The position numbers and the translations under genes were made by a program. The notes beneath the pieces are model-generated. The model searched no databases. It was given only the letters and a program-made list of their open reading frames with translations, and was not told the DNA's origin. From RI-106 sp964496875 (GTDB lineage: Bacteria > Cyanobacteriota > Vampirovibrionia > Obscuribacterales > Obscuribacteraceae), in contig CAZCBH010000013.1 in assembly GCA_964496875.1 (NCBI GenBank), positions 1 to 64,000 of the forward strand: 64,000 nucleotides of DNA, in the 5' to 3' direction. Positions 8,921-18,157 of this stretch are shown here, in pieces (the first letter of the stretch is position 1; each line of letters opens with the position of its first letter).

Positions 8921-10264
8921 TTATGATTTTTGATTTCCTGATGCAGCTGCCGCTATCTCAGCCAGGGCAGTCTGTTTGTGCGCTGCGATTCTATCGAGCA
9001 GGTTCTGCACTTTCGCCTCGATTTCGTCTTTGGCTTTGCGACCGTCTTCTTCCAGTTTGTTGAAGCAGCGGGAATGAGCCGCTTTGATATCCCTTTCTAC
9101 CGCTTCGGTGGTGGCGAAGATTTCGTCTTCGGATTCTTTGGCAAGCTTTAGCAGGCTTTCTTGAAATTCTTCTCTAATGGATATAAGTTCTTCTTTTATC
9201 TCTTTTATACATTCTTCTTTGGCTTGTTCCAGCTCTCTTCTTACCAGGTTGGAATCGGCAACTCTAGATTCCATCCGGTTAGTGAACTCGGTGGTGATCC
9301 GATCGCCTTCCTGGGTGGCTTCCTGGGCGAAGTGTTTGAGCTTGTCCTGGGCAGCGGCGGCGGCGGTCAGTAAGCCGGAGCTCAGATCGTTGGTCTTTTG
9401 CTCTAGATTGAGAGTGATGACCGAATGGGAATTGGTAATCTCGTTCGCCATGGCGGTCAGCTTGTCATCGAGATTCTTCGAACTGGCTGCGAGTTTGTCG
9501 CCGAAGAAGGAGTTTATCTCTCTTTCTATTTCGGAGGTGACAAGGTCGAGATTTTCGACAGACTTTCGAGTACTCTCGTCGATACCGGTGCGGGCTTCAC
9601 CTATAGATTCCTCCAGGCGCTGAAATTGTCCGGCGTATTCGTTGGACAGCTTTTTGAGCAGAGATGAGAAATGACCTTCGATACCATTGGCTTTAGCCAT
9701 GTAGCTCTTGTAGAGCTGAGAGACCGACTGCTTTTCAGAGCCCCTCGATTCCCAGACATTTTGATCCAGTTTTTGCTGGAGCTTATTCGTAGAGCCGGAG
9801 CCGTGCTGGTGAATCGCTTTAGTAGATTCGAAGCTCTGTTTTTCCAGCATGGATTCGGAATCATCCATGCTGGTGTCGAAGTCGTAGGCAAGGTCTTCGT
9901 TGACGTCGGTGAGCTGGTCTTTGATAGATTCAATCAGATTGCCCAGAGAGATTCGGATGGTATCACCGATTTTATTGAGCTCTTCCGCCAGGTGGTCGGA
10001 GTGGATGCGGCACTTCTCTATTTGTTCTTCTTTCAGCTCTTCCAGCTTGGAATAAGAAGCGTCCATGAGCTGGTTTATCTCGGACTCCATGTGTTTCGCT
10101 TTCGCGTCCAGCTTCTGGGTATCGAGGTCCGAATCGCTCTCTCTTCTGACATCATGCTTCTTGGCTATCTGATCGAGATTCTCGATGGTGGTGTTTTCGA
10201 GTTCGGAGATCTTTTCCGTACCTTTGTCATAGAGGATTTGCAGTTTTTTTCCAGCCAGTGTCAT
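8921..10264 (-). CDS. Coiled-coil protein, middle gene of the coiled-coil operon
   Basis: The product has 447 residues, almost entirely heptad-like helix rich in Glu, Lys, Leu, Ser and Gln, with an Ala-rich end (ALAEIAAAASG). No Pro-rich linker, signal peptide or membrane segment was seen. I chose ATG at 10264 (MTLAGKKLQILYDKG): AGGACC lies about 6 nt upstream, and an earlier in-frame Met would overlap the preceding gene and add an unlike Arg/Cys-rich stretch. The gene sits 13 bp after the 10278-11693 gene and 29 bp before the giant one. Similar composition and helix patterning suggest the three are paralogous or form a heteromeric assembly; this is inference. Confidence 0.82.
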   Translation of the reverse strand: MTLAGKKLQILYDKGTEKISELENTTIENLDQIAKKHDVRRESDSDLDTQKLDAKAKHMESEINQLMDASYSKLEELKEEQIEKCRIHSDHLAEELNKIGDTIRISLGNLIESIKDQLTDVNEDLAYDFDTSMDDSESMLEKQSFESTKAIHQHGSGSTNKLQQKLDQNVWESRGSEKQSVSQLYKSYMAKANGIEGHFSSLLKKLSNEYAGQFQRLEESIGEARTGIDESTRKSVENLDLVTSEIEREINSFFGDKLAASSKNLDDKLTAMANEITNSHSVITLNLEQKTNDLSSGLLTAAAAAQDKLKHFAQEATQEGDRITTEFTNRMESRVADSNLVRRELEQAKEECIKEIKEELISIREEFQESLLKLAKESEDEIFATTEAVERDIKAAHSRCFNKLEEDGRKAKDEIEAKVQNLLDRIAAHKQTALAEIAAAASGNQKS

Positions 10265-10277
10265 TTGCCAGGTCCTT

Positions 10278-11693
10278 TTAGTCTGATTCGAGGGTGAGCA
10301 TCGACGCGAGATAAGCGGAGACCGACATCGCCGCCACATGTCCGCGCTCCTCTATTTCCGGGAGCTCGGTGGAGAGGTGGGAAAGTTCGCTGTTGAAGGA
10401 TTTATGAATTCTCTCCAGCTCGCTTCGGATAATTCGGACTTGTTTATCCAGGGATTCAATCGCCTGAAGACGAATACTGTCTATCTGTTCGGTGGAGTTC
10501 ATATTGCGGCGGCGAAAATCGCCTTCCAGCTGTTCTACTTGTTTTTTGACCGATTTGACCAGTTCGTTGCCCCGCACTTTTATCTGGCTGTCCAGCTTCT
10601 TCTCCAGCTCTTCTTTGATCTGCTCTGCCTGAATCTTGTTGCTCTGGGGCAGCATGCTCTCCTGGGCGATGAGCTGCTCTAATTTGGCGAGTTGTTTTTG
10701 AATGCGCTCTTGATACTTGCGTTCCAGGCGTTTCAAAGAAGAGTAATAGGTTTTGTGAATGGCAGATACCCTGGCATTGGCATCGTTAGAGAGGTGGTTC
10801 ATGGATGCTTTCGCTTCCGAGACTCGATAATCCAGTCTATTAATATGATTTTTGAAGTGCTCTGAAGTTCGGGTTTCCATTTCGTTCTCGAAGCTATCTT
10901 TGAGATTCTCCACCGACTTGCTCCAGTCGACTATTTTCTCATCGAGAAACTTCTCGTTGGCTTCTCTATGATGAGCCAGTTTGCCGATGCCGTCGTCTAC
11001 CGATTGCTGGGAGGCTTCCTGGGTGACGTTGTACACCTCATCTAATTGAGCGAGCACCATTTCGATTTTCTGGTCGAAGCTTTTGTCAAACTCGGCCAGT
11101 TTCGACTCTACTGTTCTGCGGGTCTCTTCTACGGCCATGTCGACTGCTTCGCTCAGCATTTCGACCTTTTCTGTAATTCTCTGCTTTACTTCGTTCTCGG
11201 TTTCGACGGTCTTTTCGCGCGCGCTCTCCGAAACTTCGTCGATGATATCTTCTTTCTGCTCTTCGAAGTCTGCAAAGTGCTTTCTGGGGTCAGCAAGCAG
11301 TTCGGTCAACTCGTCGAGCTTGAAATTGAACTGATCGAGAATATCGGTTTTCGTATCGCGGACCAGCTTGTCGATGCGTGCCCTGGAATCGTGGGCGGTG
11401 GTGAGCATCATCTCGATTTTTTCGCGCTCGAATTCGACTATTTCGCGCTGAAGCAGCTCTTTCTGGCTGGCGAGCTCTTCTGCATTCGCTTCTATGGAGC
11501 TGGCTGTAGCTCTGGCTGCTCGCTCCAGCTGATCATCCAAAGAGCGCTCCAACTCTTTGCTGAAGGTCTCGAGCCGCTGAATGCAGCTGTTGACAATCTT
11601 TTCCAAATCTACCGATGCTTTTTCAACGGCTTCCTGCCAGAGATTCAGTGCAGAATTTAGATTCTGTGACTTCTTTTCACCCTGTTTCGGCAT
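10278..11693 (-). CDS. Coiled-coil protein, first gene of the coiled-coil operon
   Basis: The product has 471 residues, nearly all predicted coiled coil (QERIQKQLAKLEQLIAQES, LDSQIKVRGNELVKSVKKQ). The C-terminal ~25 residues (RGHVAAMSVSAYLASMLTL) are mildly hydrophobic and could pack against a partner. Start: ATG at 11693 (MPKQGEKK) has GGAG five bases upstream; an ATG at 11720 is in frame but has a poorer site. It is first in the three-gene run and has a plausible promoter about 50-75 bp upstream. The family is not recognised; length and heptads are compatible with bacterial intermediate-filament-like or tether proteins, but no specific signature was seen. Confidence 0.82.
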   Translation of the reverse strand: MPKQGEKKSQNLNSALNLWQEAVEKASVDLEKIVNSCIQRLETFSKELERSLDDQLERAARATASSIEANAEELASQKELLQREIVEFEREKIEMMLTTAHDSRARIDKLVRDTKTDILDQFNFKLDELTELLADPRKHFADFEEQKEDIIDEVSESAREKTVETENEVKQRITEKVEMLSEAVDMAVEETRRTVESKLAEFDKSFDQKIEMVLAQLDEVYNVTQEASQQSVDDGIGKLAHHREANEKFLDEKIVDWSKSVENLKDSFENEMETRTSEHFKNHINRLDYRVSEAKASMNHLSNDANARVSAIHKTYYSSLKRLERKYQERIQKQLAKLEQLIAQESMLPQSNKIQAEQIKEELEKKLDSQIKVRGNELVKSVKKQVEQLEGDFRRRNMNSTEQIDSIRLQAIESLDKQVRIIRSELERIHKSFNSELSHLSTELPEIEERGHVAAMSVSAYLASMLTLESD

Positions 11694-11740
11694 AATCGCT
11701 CCGAATTCACCCATCGCCATATATTTAATGTCTGAACAAC

Positions 11741-11768
11741 TTTATGCCCTACTCTTTTACATTTTCAA
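11741..11768 (-). promoter_or_regulatory. Possible sigma70-type promoter for the coiled-coil operon
   Basis: On the minus strand TTGAAA (11768-11763) is followed after 16 bp by CATAAA (11746-11741), giving a start point about 40 bp before the ATG at 11693. The match is 5/6 and 4/6 to consensus. The rest of the 248-bp gap 11694-11941 shows only short AT-rich palindromes, and no convincing terminator for the pdh operon. Confidence 0.35.
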
Positions 11769-11941
11769 GCAATCTTTTTCTCTTCGTGTGACCGATAAAC
11801 AACTTAAAACGTCCACCAGGCGCAGGTCGAGCACTGCTATGCCGCCTGGGACAGCATATATAAGTTATTCCCGGGTCGATCTATTTTTTCATAGATCTAT
11901 ACAAGGAGCCCGGGGGTGTCAGATAGATTGTGGACCTCTTG

Positions 11942-13417
11942 CTATCCGCGTGCTTTTGCACCGGTCGAGGCTGAAGAAGAGGTCTTCTGGGCCTGTCTCT
12001 CGATTCGAGAAAGCGCCGCCAGGGCTGCTTCGTTGATGGTCTCAGAAAGGGTCGGATGGGCATGGATGGATTCGGCCAGGTCTTCTAGAACCGCCCCCAT
12101 CTCTATGGCGAGCACCCCTTCGGCGACCAGGTCGCCGGCTCTCGGTCCGACCATGCCAAGGCCGAGCACTCTCAAAGTATCGGGATCATAAATAATCTTT
12201 GTCTGACCGGCAGGCTCCGCCAGGGTCATGGCGCGTCCGGAGGCAGACCAGGGGAATTTTGCGCTGGCAGTTTTGATGCCTTTCTCTTTGGCTTCGGTAT
12301 CGGTGATGCCGCACCAGGCCACTTCGGGCTCGGTGAAGACTACCGCAGGAATGGCTCGGTTGTCGAACTGAGAGGACTTTCCTGCCAGAACTTCGGCAGC
12401 GACGATACCCTGGCGAATGGCTCGGTGGGCGAGCATGGGCTGACCGGATACATCGCCTATGGCGAGAATTCTTTTGTCGGCGGTTCTCTGCATGGCATCG
12501 GTTTTGACGAAGCCAAATTCGTCTATTTCGACTTCGGTCTCTTCAAGACCGAGCTCTTCAGAGTTGGGTTTGCGTCCTACTGCAATCAGGACCTTGTCCA
12601 CTTCAAGGGTTTCCGGGCTGCCCTCTCCTTCCAGATGTGCCACCACAGTTTTCTTTTTCACATCCAGACTTTTCACTTTCGTATTGAGGTAGATATTCTT
12701 GAGCTGACCGGAGAGCTTGGTGGCAAGCGGTCTGACCAGGTCTTTGTCGACCCCGGGCAAAAGATTGTCCATCATCTCGACTACGGTTACTTCCGAGCCC
12801 AGAGCGGCATAGACGGTGCTCATCTCCAGACCGATGTAACCGCCGCCAATAACAAGAAGCCTTTTGGGTATTTCTGCAAGGGCTAGAGCACCGGTGGAGT
12901 CCATGATTAGCGGGCTTTGCATATCCGCTTCGTTCTTGAACAGAAACGGCAGGGGGGTGGGTCTGGAACCGGTGGCAAGAATGGCATGCTTGAATTTGAC
13001 CCGGACATTGCTCTCGCCTTCTCTATCGACACGCAGGCTTTTAGAGTCGATGAATTGAACTTTGCCCACCAGGTGATCTACTTTGGCGGATTTGAGAAGC
13101 CCCGAGACACCCTGGGCTAGTTTGTTGAGAACGTCTTCTTTCCAGGCTCTCAATTCGTCGATATCAATCTGAGGCGAATCGAACTTGATACCAAATCGGT
13201 GAGCCTCTTTGGCTGTGTTCAAGACTTCGGCTGCGTGCAAAAGCGCTTTACTGGGAATGCAACCCATATGCAGGCAGACACCGCCTGGTTTGGGCTGGTC
13301 GTCGACAAGCATGGTTTTGATGCCCAGCTCTGCCGCTCTCAATGCCGCAGTATAACCGCCGGGTCCGCCGCCGACTACCACCAGGTCGACTTGCTCGACC
13401 ATCTCACCTACTACCAT
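11942..13417 (-). CDS. lpdA: Dihydrolipoyl dehydrogenase (E3)
   Basis: This FAD enzyme reoxidises the dihydrolipoyl group of E2 with NAD+. The 491 residues start with the FAD-binding GGGPGG (residues 16-21). The redox-active pair is Cys48/Cys53 in GGVCLHMGCIPSKA, the NAD-binding fold lies near 180-210 (LLVIGGGYIGLEM), and the C-terminal interface domain carries the catalytic His454-Glu459 pair in HAHPTLSE. The last ~20 residues are a Ser/Ala/Gly-rich tail beyond the usual end. It begins three bases after the E2 stop and is last in the pdh operon. A second Met at residue 6 is an alternative start. Confidence 0.96.
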   Translation of the reverse strand: MVVGEMVEQVDLVVVGGGPGGYTAALRAAELGIKTMLVDDQPKPGGVCLHMGCIPSKALLHAAEVLNTAKEAHRFGIKFDSPQIDIDELRAWKEDVLNKLAQGVSGLLKSAKVDHLVGKVQFIDSKSLRVDREGESNVRVKFKHAILATGSRPTPLPFLFKNEADMQSPLIMDSTGALALAEIPKRLLVIGGGYIGLEMSTVYAALGSEVTVVEMMDNLLPGVDKDLVRPLATKLSGQLKNIYLNTKVKSLDVKKKTVVAHLEGEGSPETLEVDKVLIAVGRKPNSEELGLEETEVEIDEFGFVKTDAMQRTADKRILAIGDVSGQPMLAHRAIRQGIVAAEVLAGKSSQFDNRAIPAVVFTEPEVAWCGITDTEAKEKGIKTASAKFPWSASGRAMTLAEPAGQTKIIYDPDTLRVLGLGMVGPRAGDLVAEGVLAIEMGAVLEDLAESIHAHPTLSETINEAALAALSRIERQAQKTSSSASTGAKARG

Positions 13418-13420
13418 GGG

Positions 13421-14836
13421 TTATTCCTCCAGCAAGAAGTTGAACGGATCGGAAAGAAGATTGATCACATGTTGTACGAAATAGGCCGCTTCGGCACCAT
13501 CGCCCAGGCGGTGATCGAATGAGAGGGCAAGCGGCATAATGGTCCCGATGGCGATTTCGCCGTCTCTTACGACCGGGCGATCTTTTGCTCTGGCCATTCC
13601 TAAGATGGCGCATTCCGGATAGTTAATCATCGGTGACATACTGGTGCCGCCGATGGCGCCAATATTTGTGATGGTGAAGGTACCGCCCTGTAGTTTATCG
13701 AGCTCTATCTTACCGGCTCGGGTTTTGGTGGCGATATCTTGCAATTCGCGAGCTATTTCCACCAGGGATTTTTTGTCGGCGTTATGAATGACCGGGACGA
13801 TCAAACCACGTTCGGTGGCAACGGCGATACCGATGTTGTAGAACTTCTTGAAGACGATCTCTCCCGATGCCTCATCGAGACTGGCGTTGAATTGAGGATA
13901 TCTCTTCAATGCGCTGACCACGGCTTTCACTGTCAAAGAAGTGATCGTCAGTCGTGCCCCGGCATGTTTTTTACCGAAGCTTTCTTCGTGCACTTTGATC
14001 AATTTGTTGAGTTCGGTTATGTCCGCTTCGTCGAAGGTGGTTACATGCGGTATATGGGTCCAGGACTGCATCATGCTCTCGGCGATTTTTCGACGAATCG
14101 ACTTTAGTGGAATGCGTTCGGTTTCACCATATTTGTTGAAATCAGGCAGGGGAGCCGCCGCCACCGTTCCGGACGAGGCAAAGGAAAGGGCACCGCCACC
14201 GGTGTTGCCGCCGTCGCCTCCAAAACGCTCTTGCAGAGATAATTGCTCTTCTTTCTGGTACTGGGCGCTGACATTACCGGTGTTTACCGGGCTGGCTGTC
14301 ATGCTGCTTTCTAGTGTGCCTGCGGCATAGGCTGTAACATCCTCTTTCAAGACGCGGCCTCCGCGGCCGGTGCCGGCTACGCAATGAAGGTCGATGCTCA
14401 GCTCACGGGCCAGTTTGCGCACCGCCGGAGCTGCCGGAACAGGCCTTTCTCTGTCGTGGATAACAGCACCGCTGCGTGCCATGGCAGCAGTGGAGTTGTT
14501 ACTGGAGGCAGCAGCCATGACAGGTTCTTTGACCGGTTCGGCCACCGCCACTTCTTCTTCTTTTTCTACGGCTCCATTCGAAGAAGAGGACGAATCACCT
14601 GCTCCGGAAAAGCTGACCATCACGATTCCTACATTGACGGTCTGTCCTTCTTTGACAAACATCTTTTCGACCGTGCCGGAATAAGGCGAGGGGATCTCGA
14701 CCATGGCTTTGTCGGTTTCGACTTCGAAGAGTACGTCGTCCTCTTTGACCACATCACCTTCTTTGAATTTGACTGAGATTATCTCCGCCTCGTGAATTCC
14801 TTCTCCGAGATCCGGTAATTTGAACTCAACTGCCAT
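13421..14836 (-). CDS. pdhC: Dihydrolipoamide acetyltransferase (E2 of pyruvate dehydrogenase)
   Basis: This core subunit of the complex transfers the acetyl group to CoA. It has 471 residues: a single N-terminal lipoyl domain (1-78, lipoyl-Lys43 in EVETDKAMVE), an Ala/Ser/Glu linker, a peripheral-subunit binding domain at about 137-170 (VRKLARELSIDL), a second Gly/Ser-rich linker, then the catalytic domain at about 236-471 with the active-site His442 and Asp446 in DHRLGDG. Adjacent E1 genes rather than odhA, and the single lipoyl domain, support a pyruvate-type complex. Lipoylation presumably depends on lipA, which lies across the divergent promoter region. Confidence 0.95.
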   Translation of the reverse strand: MAVEFKLPDLGEGIHEAEIISVKFKEGDVVKEDDVLFEVETDKAMVEIPSPYSGTVEKMFVKEGQTVNVGIVMVSFSGAGDSSSSSNGAVEKEEEVAVAEPVKEPVMAAASSNNSTAAMARSGAVIHDRERPVPAAPAVRKLARELSIDLHCVAGTGRGGRVLKEDVTAYAAGTLESSMTASPVNTGNVSAQYQKEEQLSLQERFGGDGGNTGGGALSFASSGTVAAAPLPDFNKYGETERIPLKSIRRKIAESMMQSWTHIPHVTTFDEADITELNKLIKVHEESFGKKHAGARLTITSLTVKAVVSALKRYPQFNASLDEASGEIVFKKFYNIGIAVATERGLIVPVIHNADKKSLVEIARELQDIATKTRAGKIELDKLQGGTFTITNIGAIGGTSMSPMINYPECAILGMARAKDRPVVRDGEIAIGTIMPLALSFDHRLGDGAEAAYFVQHVINLLSDPFNFLLEE

Positions 14837-14871
14837 CAGGTTTCATCCTCTGCTTTTCGTTATCGTAAACT

Positions 14872-15852
14872 CTAGAAATTGAGAACTTCTTTGACTCCGA
14901 ATTTGATTCTATCCGTATCCGGAATGTAATAGCGCTCTTTGGAGAAATACGGGGTCGGCACATCGAATCCGGTGACACGCTTGACAGGCGCTTCCAGATA
15001 CATGAGTGCGTGTTCGTTGATTCTTGCGATCACTTCCGCTCCGATGCCGCAGTTGCGCGGACCTTCGTGGACAACTATTGCTCGACCGGTCTTGCGCACC
15101 GATTCGGTAATGGTTTTGTGATCCATGGGCGAGACTGTAAGAAGGTCTATAACTTCTACTTTGATGTTTTCGTCCTCTTCCAGCTCTTCTACCGCTTCTA
15201 GAGCGGCTCTCAAGCTGGCACCAAAAGAGACCAGGGTGATGTCCTTGCCCTCTTTAACAACCTGGGCCTGACCGATAGGCAGGGTTTCCATCTTCTCCGG
15301 CACTTCTTCTCTGAAGAGGCGGTAAAGTGCTTTGGGCTCGTGATAGATTACCGCATCGGGATCTTGAATGGCGCTGTGCAATAGTGCTCTTGCGTTTCTC
15401 GGTCCGGATGGAATCACCACTTTCAGACCCGGGGTGTGAGCGTAAATCGCTTCGCGGCTTTCCGAGTGATGTTCGAGGGCGCGGATGCCGGCTCCGTAGG
15501 GCGCTCTCATCACCATCGGAACAGAGTGTCTGCCCCGGGTGCGGTTGCGGAATCGGGCGGCATGGGCTTCAAGCTGGTGATATCCATAATAGGCGAATCC
15601 GGAGAACTGAATTTCGCATACCGGTCTCATGCCGTAGATAGCCATACCGATAGCGGTACCGATTATTCCGGATTCGGCAAGCGGCGTGTCTATGACGCGG
15701 TTGTCGCCGTATTTGGCGTGCAAGCCTTCCGTAATTCTGAAAACACCTTCATCGGGACCGACGTCTTCTCCCATCACCAGTACTCTATCGTCATGCTCCA
15801 TAGCCTCATGGAGAGCAAGATTGATAGCCTTGGCCATGTTGATTTCTGCCAT
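14872..15852 (-). CDS. pdhB: Pyruvate dehydrogenase E1 component, beta subunit
   Basis: The product has 326 residues, the usual length. It starts AEINMAKAINLALHEAMEHDDRVLV-like, carries the transketolase pyrimidine-binding motif VMGEDVG, and has the conserved GMRPVCEIQF and R.PYGAGIRALEHHSES stretches. With the alpha subunit it forms the thiamine-diphosphate heterotetramer that decarboxylates pyruvate and acetylates the E2 lipoyl group. The gene is 26 bp downstream of pdhA and 35 bp upstream of pdhC on the same strand. A branched-chain 2-oxoacid dehydrogenase cannot be excluded from the beta subunit alone, but the alpha subunit favours pyruvate. Confidence 0.93.
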   Translation of the reverse strand: MAEINMAKAINLALHEAMEHDDRVLVMGEDVGPDEGVFRITEGLHAKYGDNRVIDTPLAESGIIGTAIGMAIYGMRPVCEIQFSGFAYYGYHQLEAHAARFRNRTRGRHSVPMVMRAPYGAGIRALEHHSESREAIYAHTPGLKVVIPSGPRNARALLHSAIQDPDAVIYHEPKALYRLFREEVPEKMETLPIGQAQVVKEGKDITLVSFGASLRAALEAVEELEEDENIKVEVIDLLTVSPMDHKTITESVRKTGRAIVVHEGPRNCGIGAEVIARINEHALMYLEAPVKRVTGFDVPTPYFSKERYYIPDTDRIKFGVKEVLNF

Positions 15853-15878
15853 TTCAATATTTCTCCTTGATTCCGGTG

Positions 15879-17027
15879 CTATCTTGCACCGGCGCCGCTG
15901 GGGGCATTACTTTTTGACTTTTTTGCTTTTTTCGCCTTTTCCCTCTCTACGTAGGCGACCATTTCCTGGCGCTGCTCTTCGAGGAAATCGGGGATCTCTT
16001 TGTAGAGATAGTCGAACATCCTGGTCGGATCCATATATTCGTCGGATTTGGAGAGAGTCTCCGCTTTTTCTACGGCGGCTCTTACTTCTTTGTCCACATC
16101 CTCTTCCATGGCGACCAGCTCTTTTTCGGTTAGAACGCCTTTGTTTTGGAGGTATTTGGAAAAGCGGATCAGGGGCTCTTTCTGGAGCCATTCGTCCTGC
16201 TCCTGTTCGCTTCTGTATTTCTTGGGGTCATCGGCGGTGGTGTGGGGGGTGATTCTATAAGTAAGCGCTTCGATAAGGGTGGGACCACCACCGTTGCGTG
16301 CTCTCTCCACCGCTTCTTTGGTGGCTTGATAGACAGCCAGGACATCGTTGCCGTCTACTCTGATACCTGGCATGCCATAGGCGATGGCTCTCTGGGCTAT
16401 GGTTTCGCAAGCCATCTGTTTGTGCAAGGGCACAGAGATAGCGTACTGGTTGTTCAGGCAGACGAATACGACCGGTGCCTTGAAGACCGAAGCGAAATTC
16501 AGCGCTTCGTGGCAGTCCCCTTCCGATGCGGCGCCATCACCGAAATAGGTCATCACTACCTTTTTCTCATTGCGCAGCTTCATGGCCATGCCTATGCCTG
16601 CCGCATGGAGAAGCTGGCTGGCAATCGGAACACAGATAGGCAGGTCGTTGGTTTTTTCCGGGGCAGCGGTGCCTTCTTCGAAGCCGTTCCAGAACATGAC
16701 CACATTTTCGAGCGGCCATCCTCTGTACAGCATGCCGGCCAGTTCGCGATACGCAGGAACATGCCAGTCGCTCTCTTCGATATTGATCACCGAACCCATG
16801 CTTATCGCTTCATGACCGGAAGCCTGGGGGAAGGTGCCCATTCTGCCCTGCCGTTGCATCTTTAACATTCGCTCATCGGCACGTCGGCCCAGAAGCATGT
16901 AGCGATACATCTTTATAAGAGTTTCATTGGAGAGCTTCGGTTCGAGCTTGGTGTCAACCTTGGCGTTCTCGTCGAGTATCTCCAGATACTCGATGGTCTC
17001 TGCTATCTTGATCGGTTTTCTTGGCAT
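15879..17027 (-). CDS. pdhA: Pyruvate dehydrogenase E1 component, alpha subunit
   Basis: The product has 382 residues with the ThDP-binding GDG...N motif (GDGAASEGDCHEALN, residues 163-177, then NNQYAIS at 192-198). The phosphoryl-loop-like YRITPHTTADDP stretch lies further along. The C-terminus carries a lysine-rich tail (REKAKKAKKSKS), unusual in the family and possibly helping E1-E2 contact. It is the first gene of pdhA-pdhB-pdhC-lpdA, preceded by GGTGGA six bases before the ATG, and shares a 215-bp intergenic region with lipA on the other strand. Confidence 0.94.
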   Translation of the reverse strand: MPRKPIKIAETIEYLEILDENAKVDTKLEPKLSNETLIKMYRYMLLGRRADERMLKMQRQGRMGTFPQASGHEAISMGSVINIEESDWHVPAYRELAGMLYRGWPLENVVMFWNGFEEGTAAPEKTNDLPICVPIASQLLHAAGIGMAMKLRNEKKVVMTYFGDGAASEGDCHEALNFASVFKAPVVFVCLNNQYAISVPLHKQMACETIAQRAIAYGMPGIRVDGNDVLAVYQATKEAVERARNGGGPTLIEALTYRITPHTTADDPKKYRSEQEQDEWLQKEPLIRFSKYLQNKGVLTEKELVAMEEDVDKEVRAAVEKAETLSKSDEYMDPTRMFDYLYKEIPDFLEEQRQEMVAYVEREKAKKAKKSKSNAPSGAGAR

Positions 17028-17179
17028 GTCAATCCACCATTAATGTTGACTGTTCCGGCGCAGCTTTTGAATCGCCGCGCTCCAAACTGCCTGACGCCTT
17101 GTACCTTTCACATAGATGAAGATTCGGCACAATTACTTGACGTTAACAGACAGTCCATGGAAGTATGTCATATCATTAC

Positions 17180-17209
17180 TTGTACGGTCCATAAAGAAAG
17201 GGCTAAAAT
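17180..17209 (+). promoter_or_regulatory. Possible promoter for lipA
   Basis: TTGTAC (17180-17185), an 18-bp spacer, and TAAAAT (17204-17209) place a start about 30 bp before the lipA ATG. The -10 matches consensus at five of six positions; the -35 is weak. A separate TTGACG at 17137-17142 has no good partner. Confidence 0.35.
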
Positions 17210-17242
17210 TCGCTAAAACGCCGTTGTTGAGCGGAAATCTGA

Positions 17243-18157
17243 ATGAATCATAAAAATTCTATGGCAGTCGAAAACACTACGGAAAGCTCTGTGAAAGGTA
17301 GACAAAAGCCAGATTGGCTCAAGGTTCGCCTCCCTACCAGTAAGGTCTATGGCGAAGTCCGAAAGCTGATCACCGACTATGAGCTGCATACGGTCTGTGA
17401 GTCTGCCGCTTGCCCCAACCGTGGCGAGTGTTGGTCGCGGTCGACGGCGACCTTCATGATCCTTGGCAATATCTGCACCAGAAGCTGCGGATTTTGCAAC
17501 GTAATCACCGGAAAGCCAACCGAACTCGATCTCGATGAGCCTAGACGGGTGGCAGAAGCTGTAGAAATTCTGAAACTTAAATATGCGGTTATCACCTCGG
17601 TCAATAGAGACGAGTTGAAAGACGGCGGAGCTTCTGTCTGGGCAGAGACGATTCGATGTGTCAGAGAGAGAAATCCAGAGACCAAGATTGAGGTCCTGAT
17701 TCCCGATTTCTGCGCTAATTGGGACGCCCTCCAGGTTGTAATCGACGCCAGACCTGACGTGCTCAATCACAATACCGAAACCGTTCCCCGACTCTATTTG
17801 CCGGTCAGGCCCCAGGGCAACTTCGAGCGTAGCCTGACTCTTTTGAAAATCGCCAAAGAGAAGGGCATGGTAACCAAATCAGGTATCATGCTCGGTCTGG
17901 GCGAATCTAAAGAGGAGGTTATCGAAGTCCTCAAAGCCTGGAGAGAGGTGAATGTGGATCTGGTCACCCTCGGGCAGTACATGCAGCCCACCGAAAAACA
18001 CCTGCCCGTAGCCCGCTGGGTAACCCCTGAAGAGTTCGATGAATTCCGGGATATTGGCATGGAGATGGGCTTCACCAATGTATTCTCCGGTCCTCTGGTG
18101 CGCAGCAGTTATCATGCCGATGAACAGGCCCAGGACGTCGTCTCTGCCTCTTGCTAA
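17243..18157 (+). CDS. lipA: Lipoyl synthase (radical SAM)
   Basis: This enzyme inserts two sulfurs into protein-bound octanoyl groups to make lipoyl cofactor. The 304 residues contain the auxiliary cluster ligands Cys52, Cys57 and Cys63 (CESAACPNRGEC), the radical-SAM CxxxCxxC at Cys78, Cys82 and Cys85 (CTRSCGFC), and the C-terminal RSSYHADE in which a serine caps the auxiliary cluster. It is divergent from the pdh operon whose E2 is its substrate. ATG at 17261 (residue 7) is an alternative start. No lipB or lplA is in the window. Confidence 0.96.
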   Translation: MNHKNSMAVENTTESSVKGRQKPDWLKVRLPTSKVYGEVRKLITDYELHTVCESAACPNRGECWSRSTATFMILGNICTRSCGFCNVITGKPTELDLDEPRRVAEAVEILKLKYAVITSVNRDELKDGGASVWAETIRCVRERNPETKIEVLIPDFCANWDALQVVIDARPDVLNHNTETVPRLYLPVRPQGNFERSLTLLKIAKEKGMVTKSGIMLGLGESKEEVIEVLKAWREVNVDLVTLGQYMQPTEKHLPVARWVTPEEFDEFRDIGMEMGFTNVFSGPLVRSSYHADEQAQDVVSASC

